Of a DNA stretch of 48,460 nucleotides, positions 16,182-25,713 are shown piece by piece. Source of the DNA: a bacterium. GTDB taxonomy: Bacteria; Sysuimicrobiota; Sysuimicrobiia; Sysuimicrobiales; Segetimicrobiaceae. Under the pieces are notes generated by a model. The model was given only the letters and a program-made list of their open reading frames with translations, did no database searches and was not told where the DNA came from. Location: assembly GCA_035945995.1 (NCBI GenBank), contig DASYZR010000061.1, positions 1 through 48,460 of the forward strand, read 5' to 3'. A program made the translations under genes and the position numbers. Position 1 is the stretch's first letter. Each line of letters begins with the position of its first letter.

Positions 16182-18133
16182 GCCCCACCCCCAGTGCGCT
16201 GAAATGGCCGGTATGGATGACCGGTGTCCTGGTAGTACTTGAATTTGGAGAAAAACTCGACCCAGTTGAGTCGCGCGGGCTGCAGGATGTGCCCGATGAT
16301 CGTCAGCCCGAAGAACATCAGGTGCGCCACCGCGCCCACGAAGATGCCGAGGATCAGCACCGGCACGCGGCCGCCGATCGTGTTCGCCACCACGGCCAGG
16401 GCGAGCGAGGCCACGCCGACGGCGAAGATTCGGGCGTAGGAGATGATCGCCCCAAACGTGGAGATGGACTCCATGATCCACATCAGGCTGCCCAGGCTGA
16501 ACGAAAGCAGGAGCGAGAGTAGAAACAGCACGGCGCTGCCCAGCATCACCGGGCTGAAGAACGACGCCGGCAGCACGTGCACCTGGGTCGCCAGCCACAG
16601 GAATACGGTCGTGCCGCCGGTCAGCATCGCGGCCGCCTCCAGAAACTCGGTGCGCTCCCGATGCCGCACCGCCTTCATCATCTCGAGAAAGAGGCCGAGG
16701 TAGACCTGCGCCAGACCGAAGCCGACCGACAGGTACAGGTAGGTGTTGATGCCCTCCAGACGGTCGAACAGCGGATGAAATCCCGGCACGAGCCGCTGCG
16801 GGAGATCGCCGAAGAACTCGCCGAACACCAGGCCGAACAGGAACGTGAACCCGGTCATCCAGCTGAGCAGCGCGACCACGCGCCGCATTACCATCGGCGT
16901 CAACGTAAAGCCGAAGTCCATGCCCGCCAGGATGACCCGCCACGCCTTCCCCGTCTTCGCTTTGCCGGCGAGCCAGAGGGTGATCGCGAGGAGGAGCAGC
17001 CCGTACCCGACGTCGCCGATGATGAGGCCGACCCACAGGGGCATCGCGATCGCGAAGAAAATCGTGGGATCGAACGTTCCGTACTTCGGCGGATCGAAGA
17101 TCGCGAGGAAGAGCTCGAAGGGCTTGAGCCAGCCGGGATTGTCGAGCAGCACCGGCACGCTCTCCGCGTGATGCACCGGCGCCGGTTCGTCGTACACCAT
17201 GACGTCGGCGCCGAACCGCCGGCGCAGCCCGTCCCGGACGGCCGCGACGCGCGCGGTCGGCACCCACGCGTACAGGATGAACGCGTAGCGCGACTGCGGC
17301 GTCTGCGCCATCAACTCGTAGCGGTGGACCGCGTCGCGCGCCACGACGGCGATGGCGGTCACCTCCGGCCGGTAGCGGCGGCTCATCTCCATCAGGTCGC
17401 CGCGGAGGGCCTCGATCTCCCCCGGCAGCAGCCTCGCCCGTTCTTGGAGCAGCGCCACCGCCTGCGCGAGCGGCATGCCCCGCACGCTCGCCGGCAGCCG
17501 CAGCTCGGTCGCCCCGGCGCGGGTGAGGACGGGCCGGACGGCGTCGCCGTCCCGGCGTGCGAAGGCCGCCACGACGGCGAGCCGGTGCGTGTCGAGCGGA
17601 CGGCTGACGACCTCGACGCGCCCGTGCGTGGCGCTCTCGAGATCGGCGCGCAGCGCCTCGAGGGCGCCGGGCTTCGCTTCGAGCAGAAAGCCCGTCGCGT
17701 CCAGCGCGCGGCTGCCTTCGAGCGGCGCGAGCAGCGGGGCGAGCACTTCGATGGCGCGCCCGTACGCCTGCAGAATCTCCTGCTCTTCCTCCGCGTCGAG
17801 TAGCCGCCGGGTGAGGTCCTTGGCCCGGCCCTCCACCGCGTCGAGCCGGGTGCGCAGCGCCTCCGGCGGTTCCGCGGCGAACGGCTCGGTGGCGACCGGG
17901 GGGATCTCGAGCGGGGGCAGCAGGGCGAGGGTCGCCTCGGCGCGCGTGCGGACACCGTCGATCGCGTCGCGCGCCGCCTGGTCGCGCTCGCCGAGCGGCC
18001 GGGCCGCGATGCCCGGCTCGACGGGCCGCACGTGATCGATGTGCAGGGTGCCCAACGCCTGGACGGCGTCCACCACGTCGCCCTGCAGGCGGCGCGGGCC
18101 GAGCACCGTTACGCGGCTCATCGTGACGATCAT
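16178..18133 (-). CDS. atpI: V-type ATP synthase subunit I
   Basis: 651 residues, the stator membrane subunit that forms the ion half-channels against the c-ring. The N-terminal half (1-330) is a soluble arm with helices and two alpha/beta modules. The C-terminal half has seven to eight membrane segments, including PTIFFAIAMPLWVGLIIGDVGYG (split around 355-378), GLVFGEFFGDLP (about 440) and the final conserved block EFFSKFKYYQDTG near the end. The start ATG overlaps the stop of the H subunit (ATGA). An alternative start at Met5 is possible. Confidence 0.95.
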   Translation of the reverse strand: MIVTMSRVTVLGPRRLQGDVVDAVQALGTLHIDHVRPVEPGIAARPLGERDQAARDAIDGVRTRAEATLALLPPLEIPPVATEPFAAEPPEALRTRLDAVEGRAKDLTRRLLDAEEEQEILQAYGRAIEVLAPLLAPLEGSRALDATGFLLEAKPGALEALRADLESATHGRVEVVSRPLDTHRLAVVAAFARRDGDAVRPVLTRAGATELRLPASVRGMPLAQAVALLQERARLLPGEIEALRGDLMEMSRRYRPEVTAIAVVARDAVHRYELMAQTPQSRYAFILYAWVPTARVAAVRDGLRRRFGADVMVYDEPAPVHHAESVPVLLDNPGWLKPFELFLAIFDPPKYGTFDPTIFFAIAMPLWVGLIIGDVGYGLLLLAITLWLAGKAKTGKAWRVILAGMDFGFTLTPMVMRRVVALLSWMTGFTFLFGLVFGEFFGDLPQRLVPGFHPLFDRLEGINTYLYLSVGFGLAQVYLGLFLEMMKAVRHRERTEFLEAAAMLTGGTTVFLWLATQVHVLPASFFSPVMLGSAVLFLLSLLLSFSLGSLMWIMESISTFGAIISYARIFAVGVASLALAVVANTIGGRVPVLILGIFVGAVAHLMFFGLTIIGHILQPARLNWVEFFSKFKYYQDTGHPYRPFQRTGGGA

Positions 18134-18483
18134 GCGCGCTCCCCGAGGACCTCGCGCACCACGACCTCCACGGCTTGGGCCCGGTGCTCGTCGGCCTGGC
18201 GGCGGATCTCCGCGGCGGCGGCTTCGGCGTGATGCAGGACTTCTTTGGCGATGCGATCGGCGTCGCGCGCCGCTTCCGCGGCGGCGGCCGCGCTCAGGTC
18301 CCGGGCGCGGTCGCGGGCGCGTGACCGCATCTCCTCGGCCTTCCGCTGCGCGTGCTCGAGGCGCCGCGCCGCTTCCGCGTGTGCCTCGGCGACCTGGCGC
18401 TCGAGCTCCTGCTCCTTCTGCGCGATCTCGCGAAGCAGGGCTTCGCCCGTGGGGCGATCAGGGGTCTCGTGCTGAGGGCTCAT
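18130..18483 (-). CDS. atpH: V-type ATP synthase subunit H/G-like (peripheral stalk)
   Basis: 117 residues from the ATG at 18483. The product is almost entirely one charged helix rich in Glu, Arg, Ala and Gln (about 15-105), with VVREVLG near the end, as in the stator subunits called H in archaea and G in Thermus. It pairs with subunit E. It is the first gene of the operon, about 90 bases after the predicted transcription start, and overlaps subunit I by four bases. Low-complexity coiled coils are hard to assign by sequence alone, so context carries much of this call. Confidence 0.85.
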   Translation of the reverse strand: MSPQHETPDRPTGEALLREIAQKEQELERQVAEAHAEAARRLEHAQRKAEEMRSRARDRARDLSAAAAAEAARDADRIAKEVLHHAEAAAAEIRRQADEHRAQAVEVVVREVLGERA

Positions 18484-18579
18484 CGCGCGTGCTCCTGTCT
18501 CGCACAAAAAAACACCGTCCGTAGACCGAGGTTGAGCCGTGCGCCGGCCCGCGGACGCGTGCCACTCACTGCGGCCAAC

Positions 18580-18608
18580 ATCGTAACAACCCCCCAAAAA
18601 CGTGTCAA
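18580..18608 (-). promoter_or_regulatory. Sigma70 promoter of the V-ATPase operon
   Basis: TTGACA (18608-18603) and TACGAT (18585-18580) with a 17-base spacer on the minus strand. It lies in the 194-base gap between nuoN and the first ATPase gene. Predicted start is near 18573, leaving a leader of about 90 bases with an A/T-rich CACAAAAAAAC tract. The -10 box is identical to that of the nuo operon. Confidence 0.8.
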
Positions 18609-18677
18609 GGCTAACGTGTCGAGGCCGCCGCGCGGACGGACGCGCGGGCGCTCCACCGCCGCCTGGGTCGCCCCGGG

Positions 18678-20132
18678 TCAGAGCTTCAGCAACAGCGACG
18701 CCGCCTGCGCGAAGCGGACGAGGGCATCGGGGAAAAGCCCGGGCACGAGCGCTCCGGCCGTGGTGACGGCCAGGACCGCCCGCAGCAGGGGCGTATCGAC
18801 CGGCGGCGCGGGGGCCTCCGGCGGACGGTCTTCGCCGGGAGTCTGCCACATCGCCCGGATCACGCCGACGTAGTAGTACAAGGACACCACGCTGTTCAGA
18901 ATGCCGGCGATCGCCAGCCAGAGAAAGCCGGTCTGGATCGCCGCGGAGAAGAGAAAGACCTTGCCCCAGAACAGCGTCGTCGGCGGAATCCCCGTGAGCG
19001 CCAGCATGAACGTCCCCATCGCGCCGGCCGCGAACGGCGAGCGCCGGCTCAGGCCGGCGTAGTCCTGGATCGCATCCGACCCCGTGGCGCGTTCGACCGC
19101 GATCACGACGGTGAAGGCGCCCACGTTCGTAAACACGTAGGCGAGCAGGTAGTACAGCAGGGCGGAGACGCCGGATCCGAGCACGCCCGGCGCGGTCGAC
19201 ACCGCGACCACGCCGATCAGCATGTAGCCGGCGTGCGCGATCGCGCTGTACGCGAGCATCCGCTTGATGTTCGGCTGCGAGAGCGCGAGCAGGTTGCCGA
19301 GGCTCATCGAGAGCACGGAGAGGGCCGCGACGATGCCCACCCACGCCGGCTGCGGCAGCGCCACGTACAGCATCCGCACCAGCGCCGCGAACCCCGCGGC
19401 CTTGCTGGCCACGGACAGGAACGCCACGATCGGCGCGGGCGCCCCTTCGTACACGTCCGGCGTCCACTGGTGGAACGGCACGGCGGAGATCTTGAACCCG
19501 AACCCGGCGAGCACGAGGACCACGGCCACGACGAGGAACGCCGGCGGGGCGGTGCCGAGATGCGCCGCCAGCTGATAGATGTTCGTCGTCCCCGCGGCGC
19601 CGTAGAGGTAGGTGAATCCGTAGAGCATCACGGCCGAGGCCGCCGCGCCGTAAAAGAAGTACTTGAGGCCGGCCTCGCTGCCCTTGCGGTCGCCTTTGAG
19701 CGAGCCGGCGAGCACGTACGAGATCAACGAGACCCACTCGATCGCCAGGAAGAGCACGATGAGGTCCGCCGCCGCCGCCATCACGGCCAGGCCGAGGATG
19801 ATGAACACGATCAGCACGTAGATGTCGCCCTCGTTCGCCGCCCGGCGGCCGCGGAAAAATTCCATCGTGGCCGCGGTGACGAGGATGCCGCTCGTGATCG
19901 CGATGATCTTGAAAAACGCCGCGAACGGATCGATCGCGTACGTGTCGTAGACGGCCAGATAGTGCTCCCCGCCGACCAGGGCCGCCGACGGGATCAGCGC
20001 CACGGCGAGTCCCCCGATCGCCGTCCAGCCGACGAGCCGCTGGTCCTCCGGCCCGACGATCAGATCGAGGACGAGGAGCCCGAGCGCCAGCGCCCCGAGG
20101 ATCAGCTCCGGCAGCAGCGGTCTCAGATCCAC
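18678..20132 (-). CDS. nuoN: NADH-quinone oxidoreductase subunit N
   Basis: 484 residues from a GTG 16 bases after nuoM. It is an antiporter-like membrane subunit of respiratory complex I, one of three ion-pumping modules. About 14 membrane segments are visible. The family blocks are EWVSLISYVLAGSLKGDRKG (about 132-151), FKISAVPFHQWTPDVYEGAP (about 213-232) and AYSAIAHAGYMLIG (about 286-299). The conserved Lys of GFGFKISAVPFH is present. It ends the nuo operon. Confidence 0.96.
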   Translation of the reverse strand: MDLRPLLPELILGALALGLLVLDLIVGPEDQRLVGWTAIGGLAVALIPSAALVGGEHYLAVYDTYAIDPFAAFFKIIAITSGILVTAATMEFFRGRRAANEGDIYVLIVFIILGLAVMAAAADLIVLFLAIEWVSLISYVLAGSLKGDRKGSEAGLKYFFYGAAASAVMLYGFTYLYGAAGTTNIYQLAAHLGTAPPAFLVVAVVLVLAGFGFKISAVPFHQWTPDVYEGAPAPIVAFLSVASKAAGFAALVRMLYVALPQPAWVGIVAALSVLSMSLGNLLALSQPNIKRMLAYSAIAHAGYMLIGVVAVSTAPGVLGSGVSALLYYLLAYVFTNVGAFTVVIAVERATGSDAIQDYAGLSRRSPFAAGAMGTFMLALTGIPPTTLFWGKVFLFSAAIQTGFLWLAIAGILNSVVSLYYYVGVIRAMWQTPGEDRPPEAPAPPVDTPLLRAVLAVTTAGALVPGLFPDALVRFAQAASLLLKL

Positions 20133-20148
20133 GCGCGGCCTCCGCGTC

Positions 20149-21657
20149 TCATCGCACGAGGCTCAGGATGCCCGCCATGGCCGCGTTCAGGGTTCCGACG
20201 ACCGGCGCCGGGTACAGACCGATCGCGATCATGAGGACGGCCAGCGGCGCGAGCGTCCAGGCTTCCCGGCGGTCGAGATCCGGCAGCCCGGCCCACCGCG
20301 CGTTGAACGGCCCCCAGAAGATCCGGTACATCGCCCACAGGAAGTACGCGACGGTGATCACCACCCCGACGAGCGCGAGCACGGTCAGCGTCGGGTAGAT
20401 CTGGTACGCGCCGAGAAAGATCGAAAATTCCGCCACGAAGCCCATCAGGCCCGGCAGGCCGAGCGAGGCCAGCACCGCGAGCATGGTGACCCCCGTGTAC
20501 ACGGGCAGGCGCTCCCAGAGCCCTCCGAAGTCGTCCACGCCCCGGGTGTGGGCGCGATAGTCGTAGAGCACCCCCACGAGAAAGAAGAGCGCTCCGGTGA
20601 TCACGCCGTGGGCGAGCATCTGCATCGTCGCCCCGTTGAGGGCGATCGTCGCCGCGTTCCGCAGGGCCGGCTGCCCCTGCGCCGCCGCGGCGGCCGCGAC
20701 GCCCAGCATGACGTAGCCCATGTGGTTGACGCTCGAGTAGGCGATGAGCTTCTTGAGGTCCGTCTGCGCCATCGCGACGAGCGCGCCGTACACCGCCGCG
20801 ATCGCCGCGAGCACCCCGACCAGGCCGGCGAGGACGTGGAACGCGTTCGGCAGCAGCGGCAGCACGATGCGCACGAACCCGTACGTCCCGAGCTTCAGGA
20901 GCACGGCGGCGAGCAGGACGCTGCCGGCGGTCGGCGCTTCGACGTGCGCGTCCGGAAGCCAGGTATGGAACGGGAACATCGGCACCTTGATCGCAAACCC
21001 CAGGAAGAACCCCCAGAACGCCAGGGTCGCGAGGTGCAGGTCGCCGGCGAGCGGCTTCTGCTGGAACAGCGTCACCATGTCGAACGTGCGCGGCGAGGAG
21101 TGGAAGTACACGATCAGGATCGACAGCAGCATCGCCAGCGAGCCGACCAGCGTATAGAGGAAGAACTTGATCGCCGCGTAGACCCGCCGCGGTCCGCCCC
21201 AGATGCCGATGATGAAGTACATCGGGATGAGGCTGACTTCCCAGAAGACGTAGAAGAGGAAGAAGTCCAGCGCGAGGAAGACGCCGAGCAGGCCGGTTTC
21301 AAGCAGGAGAAACAGGATCATGTACTCCTTCGGCCGCAGGTCCACCCGCCACGAGTAGATCACGCAGAGCACGGTGAGCAGCGTCGTCAGCAGGACGAGC
21401 GGCAGGCTGAGCCCGTCGACGGCCAGGTGATACGTGGCCCCCAGGCTCGGAATCCATCGGATCTGCTCGGTGAGTTGGAACGTGCCGGCGCGGCCGAAAT
21501 CGAAGGCGCCCGCCGCCCAGACCGACGCGAGCAGGTCTGCGAGCGTGGCGGCGAGGGCCACGACCCGGATCGTGCGCACCTGCTCCCGCGGCACGGCGAG
21601 CAGCGCCGCCATCCCGGCCACGGGGATCCACAGCACGAGACTCAGCAGGCCGCTCAC
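20149..21657 (-). CDS. nuoM: NADH-quinone oxidoreductase subunit M
   Basis: 502 residues from the GTG at 21657, which overlaps the nuoL stop (GTGA). The frame is open far into nuoL, but that is a shadow. It is an antiporter-like pumping module of complex I with about 14 membrane segments. Signatures are DFFLFYVFWEVSLIPMYFIIG (split near 125-145), FAIKVPMFPFHTWLPDAHVEAP (about 215-236) and KKLIAYSSVNHMGYV (about 285-299). The essential Glu (FWE) and Lys (AIKVP) of the pump are both present. Confidence 0.96.
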   Translation of the reverse strand: MSGLLSLVLWIPVAGMAALLAVPREQVRTIRVVALAATLADLLASVWAAGAFDFGRAGTFQLTEQIRWIPSLGATYHLAVDGLSLPLVLLTTLLTVLCVIYSWRVDLRPKEYMILFLLLETGLLGVFLALDFFLFYVFWEVSLIPMYFIIGIWGGPRRVYAAIKFFLYTLVGSLAMLLSILIVYFHSSPRTFDMVTLFQQKPLAGDLHLATLAFWGFFLGFAIKVPMFPFHTWLPDAHVEAPTAGSVLLAAVLLKLGTYGFVRIVLPLLPNAFHVLAGLVGVLAAIAAVYGALVAMAQTDLKKLIAYSSVNHMGYVMLGVAAAAAAQGQPALRNAATIALNGATMQMLAHGVITGALFFLVGVLYDYRAHTRGVDDFGGLWERLPVYTGVTMLAVLASLGLPGLMGFVAEFSIFLGAYQIYPTLTVLALVGVVITVAYFLWAMYRIFWGPFNARWAGLPDLDRREAWTLAPLAVLMIAIGLYPAPVVGTLNAAMAGILSLVR

Positions 21658-23546
21658 CAGACCAGCCTCACGACGACGATGACCACCACCCCGAGGAAGA
21701 CCAGCAGCAGGTAGGTCTCCTCGCGCCCGGTTTGGACGTAGCGGAGCCCCAGCCCAACCTGCCGTGCCAGCCAGCCGGCGAGGTTGACCAGCCCGTCGAC
21801 GACGTAGCGGTCGAAGAGGCCGGCGAGGCGCACGACCACGCCGCCCGCGCCGAGGAAGACCCAGCCGTAGAGGTCGTCCACGAAGTACCGGCGCACGAGC
21901 AGCGTGTACAGCCACGGCAGGGCGCGCCGGATGTCGTCCGACGGCACCCACCGCCAGGCGTAGATGGCCGCGGCGGCGAGCCAGCCCGCGACGGCGATCG
22001 CGATCGAGAGCAGCAGCAGCCCCAGGCCGGCCGGCGGGGGCTCCGCGCCGGGGAAGTGGATAAATCGCGCGAACGGATTGCCGAACGACTCGGCGCCCAC
22101 CCAGCCGAGGAAGACCGCGAACACCGCGAGGATCGCGAGCGGCACCACCATCACCGGCGGGCTCTCGTGCGGCCTGTCCCCGGCCGGGGGCCCGGACGCG
22201 TGCTCCTGGCCGTGCCCCGCGGCGGCCCCGCCGCCGCGATACGTGCCGGCGAACGTGTACCAGACGAGGCGGCCCATGTACAGCGACGTGAGAAACGCCC
22301 CGGCCGCGCCGAGCAACCACAGCACGCGATCCTGCGCGAACGCCGCCGCCAGCACCTGATCTTTGCTGAAGAAGCCGGCAAACGGCGGAATGCCGGTCAG
22401 CGCGAGCGTGGCCGCGAGGAAGGTCCACGCCGTCCACGGCATCGCGCGGGCCAAGCCGCCCATCTGCTTGATGTTGTTCGTCGCGACCGCGTGGATCACG
22501 CTGCCCGCGCCGAGGAACAGGAGCGCCTTGAAGAACGCGTGGGTGATGAGGTGAAACATCCCGGCGGAGTAGCCGAGGACCCCGAGCCCGAGCATCATGT
22601 AGCCCAGCTGGCTCATCGTCGAGTAGGCCAGCACGCGCTTGATGTCGTCTTCGACCACACCCATCGTCGCCGCGAAGAGCGCGGTAATCCCGCCGACGTA
22701 AGCGACGACCGTGAGCGCGGTGTGGTTGGGCGACAGAAGGAACAACGGGTACGTGCGCGCCACGAGGTACACGCCGGCCGCCACCATCGTCGCCGCGTGG
22801 ATGAGCGCGCTGACCGGGGTGGGGCCTTCCATCGCGTCCGGCAGCCAGACGTGCAGCGGCACCTGCGCCGACTTGCCGACCGCGCCGCCGAACACCAGAA
22901 CCGCCGCGGCCGTGAGGAGCGGCCCCGTCAAGGCACCGCCCTGGATGCCGCGGAACACCTCGTCGAAGCGCAGCGACCCCGTGTGCAGGAAAATGATGAG
23001 GATCCCGATCATCATCGAGAAGTCGCCGACCCGGGTGGTGATGAACGCCTTCAGCGCCGCGCGCGCGGCCGCCGGGCGCTCGAACCAGAATCCGATCAGG
23101 AGGTACGAGCAGAGGCCGACGAGTTCCCACCCCGCGTAGATGAAGAGAAAGTTGTCGGCGAGGACGAGGAAGAGCATCGAGAACTGGAACAGCGACATGA
23201 AAGCGAAGAAGCGCGGGTAGTGCGGGTCGCCCGCCATGTAGCCGACCGAGTAGATCGTGATCAACGAGGCGACCACGCCGACCATCGCCAGCATGATCGC
23301 GCTCAGCGGGTCGACGACGAACCCGACCGTGATCGGCCGGCTGCCGAGCACGGCCCAGGTGTAGATGAGATCGGCGCGCGCGCCGCCCAGGACTTCGCCG
23401 AGCACCGCGAGTCCGCCGAGCCCCGCTAGGACGATGCCGGCGATGGAGACGTAGGCCCCCCGGCCCGGCAGGCGCGGCCCCGCGAGCATGATGAGCGCGA
23501 ACGCCGCCAGCGGCAGGAGCGGGATGACCCACGCGATCTGCGTCAC
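21654..23546 (-). CDS. nuoL: NADH-quinone oxidoreductase subunit L
   Basis: 630 residues from a GTG. It is the distal pumping module of complex I, with about 16 membrane segments and the lateral C-terminal helix. FIYAGWELVGLCSYLLIGFW (about 133-152), KSAQVPLHVWLPDAMEGPTPVSALIHAATM (around 225-255, read in parts) and DIKRVLAYSTMSQLGYM (about 307-323) are classic. A variable His/Gly-rich loop near 440-465 (AAAGHGQEHASG) is the region where homologues also differ. It is 7 bases after nuoK. Confidence 0.96.
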   Translation of the reverse strand: MTQIAWVIPLLPLAAFALIMLAGPRLPGRGAYVSIAGIVLAGLGGLAVLGEVLGGARADLIYTWAVLGSRPITVGFVVDPLSAIMLAMVGVVASLITIYSVGYMAGDPHYPRFFAFMSLFQFSMLFLVLADNFLFIYAGWELVGLCSYLLIGFWFERPAAARAALKAFITTRVGDFSMMIGILIIFLHTGSLRFDEVFRGIQGGALTGPLLTAAAVLVFGGAVGKSAQVPLHVWLPDAMEGPTPVSALIHAATMVAAGVYLVARTYPLFLLSPNHTALTVVAYVGGITALFAATMGVVEDDIKRVLAYSTMSQLGYMMLGLGVLGYSAGMFHLITHAFFKALLFLGAGSVIHAVATNNIKQMGGLARAMPWTAWTFLAATLALTGIPPFAGFFSKDQVLAAAFAQDRVLWLLGAAGAFLTSLYMGRLVWYTFAGTYRGGGAAAGHGQEHASGPPAGDRPHESPPVMVVPLAILAVFAVFLGWVGAESFGNPFARFIHFPGAEPPPAGLGLLLLSIAIAVAGWLAAAAIYAWRWVPSDDIRRALPWLYTLLVRRYFVDDLYGWVFLGAGGVVVRLAGLFDRYVVDGLVNLAGWLARQVGLGLRYVQTGREETYLLLVFLGVVVIVVVRLVW

Positions 23547-23553
23547 GGCACCG

Positions 23554-23865
23554 CTACCACTTCATGAGGTTGATCTCGTCGACGTAGATCGTCTCCAGCG
23601 TGCGGTAGGCCGTGAGCACCAACGCCAGCCCGACCGCCGCCTCGCAGGCGGCGAGCGTGATCACGATCAGCGCGAAGATCTGCCCCTGCATCGCGCCCGG
23701 CGCGACGAACCGGTTGAACGCCACGAGGTTGATGTTCGCGGCGTTGAGCATGAGCTCGATCCCCATCAGAATGGCGACGCCGTTGCGGCGGGTCACGACC
23801 GCAAACAGCCCCAGCGCGAACAGGAGCGCGCTGACGACCAGGTAGTGCGTCAGCCCCGGCGCCAT
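23554..23865 (-). CDS. nuoK: NADH-quinone oxidoreductase subunit K
   Basis: 103 residues with three membrane helices. MGIELMLNAANINLVAFNRF (about 33-52) is the core motif of the family, including the membrane Glu of GIELMLNA. A second conserved Glu appears in ACEAAVGLAL. Length is that of the family (about 100). It is 7 bases after nuoJ and before nuoL. Confidence 0.95.
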   Translation of the reverse strand: MAPGLTHYLVVSALLFALGLFAVVTRRNGVAILMGIELMLNAANINLVAFNRFVAPGAMQGQIFALIVITLAACEAAVGLALVLTAYRTLETIYVDEINLMKW

Positions 23866-23872
23866 CGGCCGC

Positions 23873-24367
23873 TCAGTCCTCCCGCCGCGCGATCAGGATC
23901 GCGCCCATCAGCGAGACGAGCAGCACGATCGACGTGCCTTCGAAGACCAGGATGTTCTGGCGCAGGAAGCTCTGCCCGATCGCCCCCGGCGTGTAACTCG
24001 GCAGCGTGCCCGTCCCGGGCACCCAGCCGGTCCGGACCGCGACGGCGATGAGCAGCACCGCCATCGCCGCGGCCACCGCCGCGCCCACGACGCCCTGCTC
24101 GTTGCGCTGGCGGAAGCCGAGCCCGGTGCCGCCCTCCGTCAGCATGATCGCGAACAGGATCAGCACGGTGATCGCCCCGGCGTAGATCAGGACCTGGATG
24201 CCGGCCACGAACTCCGCGTTCAGCAGGATGTACAGCCCGGTGACGCCGAGGAAGGCGGGCACGAGCGCCGCCGCGCTGTGCACGATGTTGCGGCTGGTGA
24301 CGACCACGGCCCCGGCGCCGAGCGTGATCGCGGACAGCAGGTAGAAGGCGATGGCCTCCCCGCTCAC
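23873..24367 (-). CDS. nuoJ: NADH-quinone oxidoreductase subunit J
   Basis: 164 residues from the GTG at 24367, overlapping the nuoH stop (GTGA). Five membrane segments are visible. NIVHSAAALVPAFLGVTGLYILLNAEF (around 27-53, read in parts) and the conserved VLIYAGAITVLILFAIML (about 59-76) identify the family. A C-terminal extension with TGWVPGTGTLPSY precedes the last helix. Confidence 0.94.
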   Translation of the reverse strand: MSGEAIAFYLLSAITLGAGAVVVTSRNIVHSAAALVPAFLGVTGLYILLNAEFVAGIQVLIYAGAITVLILFAIMLTEGGTGLGFRQRNEQGVVGAAVAAAMAVLLIAVAVRTGWVPGTGTLPSYTPGAIGQSFLRQNILVFEGTSIVLLVSLMGAILIARRED

Positions 24368-25341
24368 CGCACCACCACGAAGAACGCCGTCACGACGAGG
24401 TTCAGGACCGCCACGGGGATCAGCACCTTCCAGGAAAAATTGAGCATCTGGTCGATGCGGAAGCGCGGGTACGTCCACCGCACCCACATGAACACGAAGA
24501 CGAGGGCGTACAGTTTGATCAGGAACCACACCAACGGCGGCAGCCACGGCCATCCCCGCCAGCCGCCGAGGAACAGCGTCACGGCCATCGCCGCCATCGC
24601 GAACATCTCGCCGTACTCGCCCATCTGGAAGAGCGCGAACCGCATGCCGCTGTACTCGGAGGAGTACCCGGCGACGAGTTCGCTCTCCGCTTCCACCAGG
24701 TCGAAGGGGATGCGGTTCACCTCGGCCGTGGAGGCGACGAGGAAGATCAGGAACGCCACCGGCTGCACCACGATGTACCACAGGCGGGCCTGGCCGTTGA
24801 CGATGGTGACCGTGGACAGCGAGCCGGCCATTAGCGCGACGGTCACGAGCGCCAGGCCGATCGGAATCTCGTAGGTGACCATCTGCGCCGCCGCCCGCAG
24901 GCCGCCGAGCAGCGCGTACTTGTTGTTCGACCCCCACCCCGCCATGAGGATTCCGACCACGACGAGCGACGAGGTGGCCGCGAAGTACAGCACCCCGATG
25001 TTGAGGTCGCGATAGATGAGCGGGCCGGACCGGGTGGTGCCGAACGGGATGACGACGTAGTCGAGGAGCGCCGCGAGCGGCACCACGATGACCGCGCTGG
25101 CAAAGATCAGGCGGTCCGCGCGGCTCGGCACGATGTTCTCTTTCTGCATGAGCTTGAGGGTGTCGGCGAGCGTCTGCAGCAGCCCCTGCGGACCGACGTG
25201 CTTCGGCCCGAGGCGGCTTTGCATCCAGGCGCTGATCTTTCGCTCCAGCAGCACGCCGAACATCACGCCGATGAACGCGACCGCCGAAAAGATGATGATC
25301 GTTCCGACGATCGCGCGCAGAACTTCGGACGTCCAGGCCAT
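24364..25341 (-). CDS. nuoH: NADH-quinone oxidoreductase subunit H
   Basis: 325 residues. It is the membrane subunit that holds the quinone channel and joins the peripheral arm to the membrane arm. LLERKISAWMQSRLGPKHVG (31-50) and PQGLLQTLADTLKLMQKE (51-68) are the hallmark N-terminal motifs. FDLVEAESELVAGYSSEYSG (about 215-234) contains the conserved acidic cluster facing the quinone site. Length is typical. It directly follows nuoA with a gap of 15 bases, where nuoB, C, D and I would be expected in the usual order. Confidence 0.96.
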   Translation of the reverse strand: MAWTSEVLRAIVGTIIIFSAVAFIGVMFGVLLERKISAWMQSRLGPKHVGPQGLLQTLADTLKLMQKENIVPSRADRLIFASAVIVVPLAALLDYVVIPFGTTRSGPLIYRDLNIGVLYFAATSSLVVVGILMAGWGSNNKYALLGGLRAAAQMVTYEIPIGLALVTVALMAGSLSTVTIVNGQARLWYIVVQPVAFLIFLVASTAEVNRIPFDLVEAESELVAGYSSEYSGMRFALFQMGEYGEMFAMAAMAVTLFLGGWRGWPWLPPLVWFLIKLYALVFVFMWVRWTYPRFRIDQMLNFSWKVLIPVAVLNLVVTAFFVVVR

Positions 25342-25356
25342 CGCCGCCGCGGTCTC

Positions 25357-25713
25357 CTACACCCACTCCAGGGCGCCGCGCCGCCACGCGTAGACCAGGC
25401 CGAGCACCAGGATCACGAGGAACACCAGCATCTCCCAAAACGCGAGCGCGCCGAGGCTGCGGGCGACGACCGCCCAGGGATACAGGTAGATGATCTCCAC
25501 GTCGAAGACGACGAAGACCAGCGAAAACAGGTAGTACCGCACGTTGAACTGCGACCAGGCCTGCCCGATCGTCGGCACGCCGGACTCGTACGTCTCGAAC
25601 TTCTGCGGATAATTGCTGCGGGGGGAAATCAGCCAGATGATGAGGAGCGGGAGCGCGACCATCCCTGCGCCGACCAGCGCAAAGATGGCGACGTAGCCCC
25701 AATCGAGCAGCAT
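25357..25713 (-). CDS. nuoA: NADH-quinone oxidoreductase subunit A
   Basis: 118 residues from the ATG at 25713. A longer in-frame start 14 codons upstream gives a Gly-rich, non-family N-terminus, and GGAAGGGGGG lies before the ATG. Three membrane helices are visible, with the conserved loop KFETYESGVPTIGQAW (about 37-52) and RYYLFSLVFVVFDVEIIYLYPW (about 58-79, read in parts) including the FDVE motif. In most NuoA the loop reads YECG. Here Cys is replaced by Ser (YESG), as is also seen in some bacteria. It is the first gene of the nuo operon. Confidence 0.94.
   Translation of the reverse strand: MLLDWGYVAIFALVGAGMVALPLLIIWLISPRSNYPQKFETYESGVPTIGQAWSQFNVRYYLFSLVFVVFDVEIIYLYPWAVVARSLGALAFWEMLVFLVILVLGLVYAWRRGALEWV

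Noticed and set aside
20149-23532. One open frame of 1127 codons across nuoM and nuoL
   Set aside because: Only the part below 21657 is NuoM. The upper part is an Arg/Gly/His-rich shadow of NuoL, which is clearly coded in another frame.
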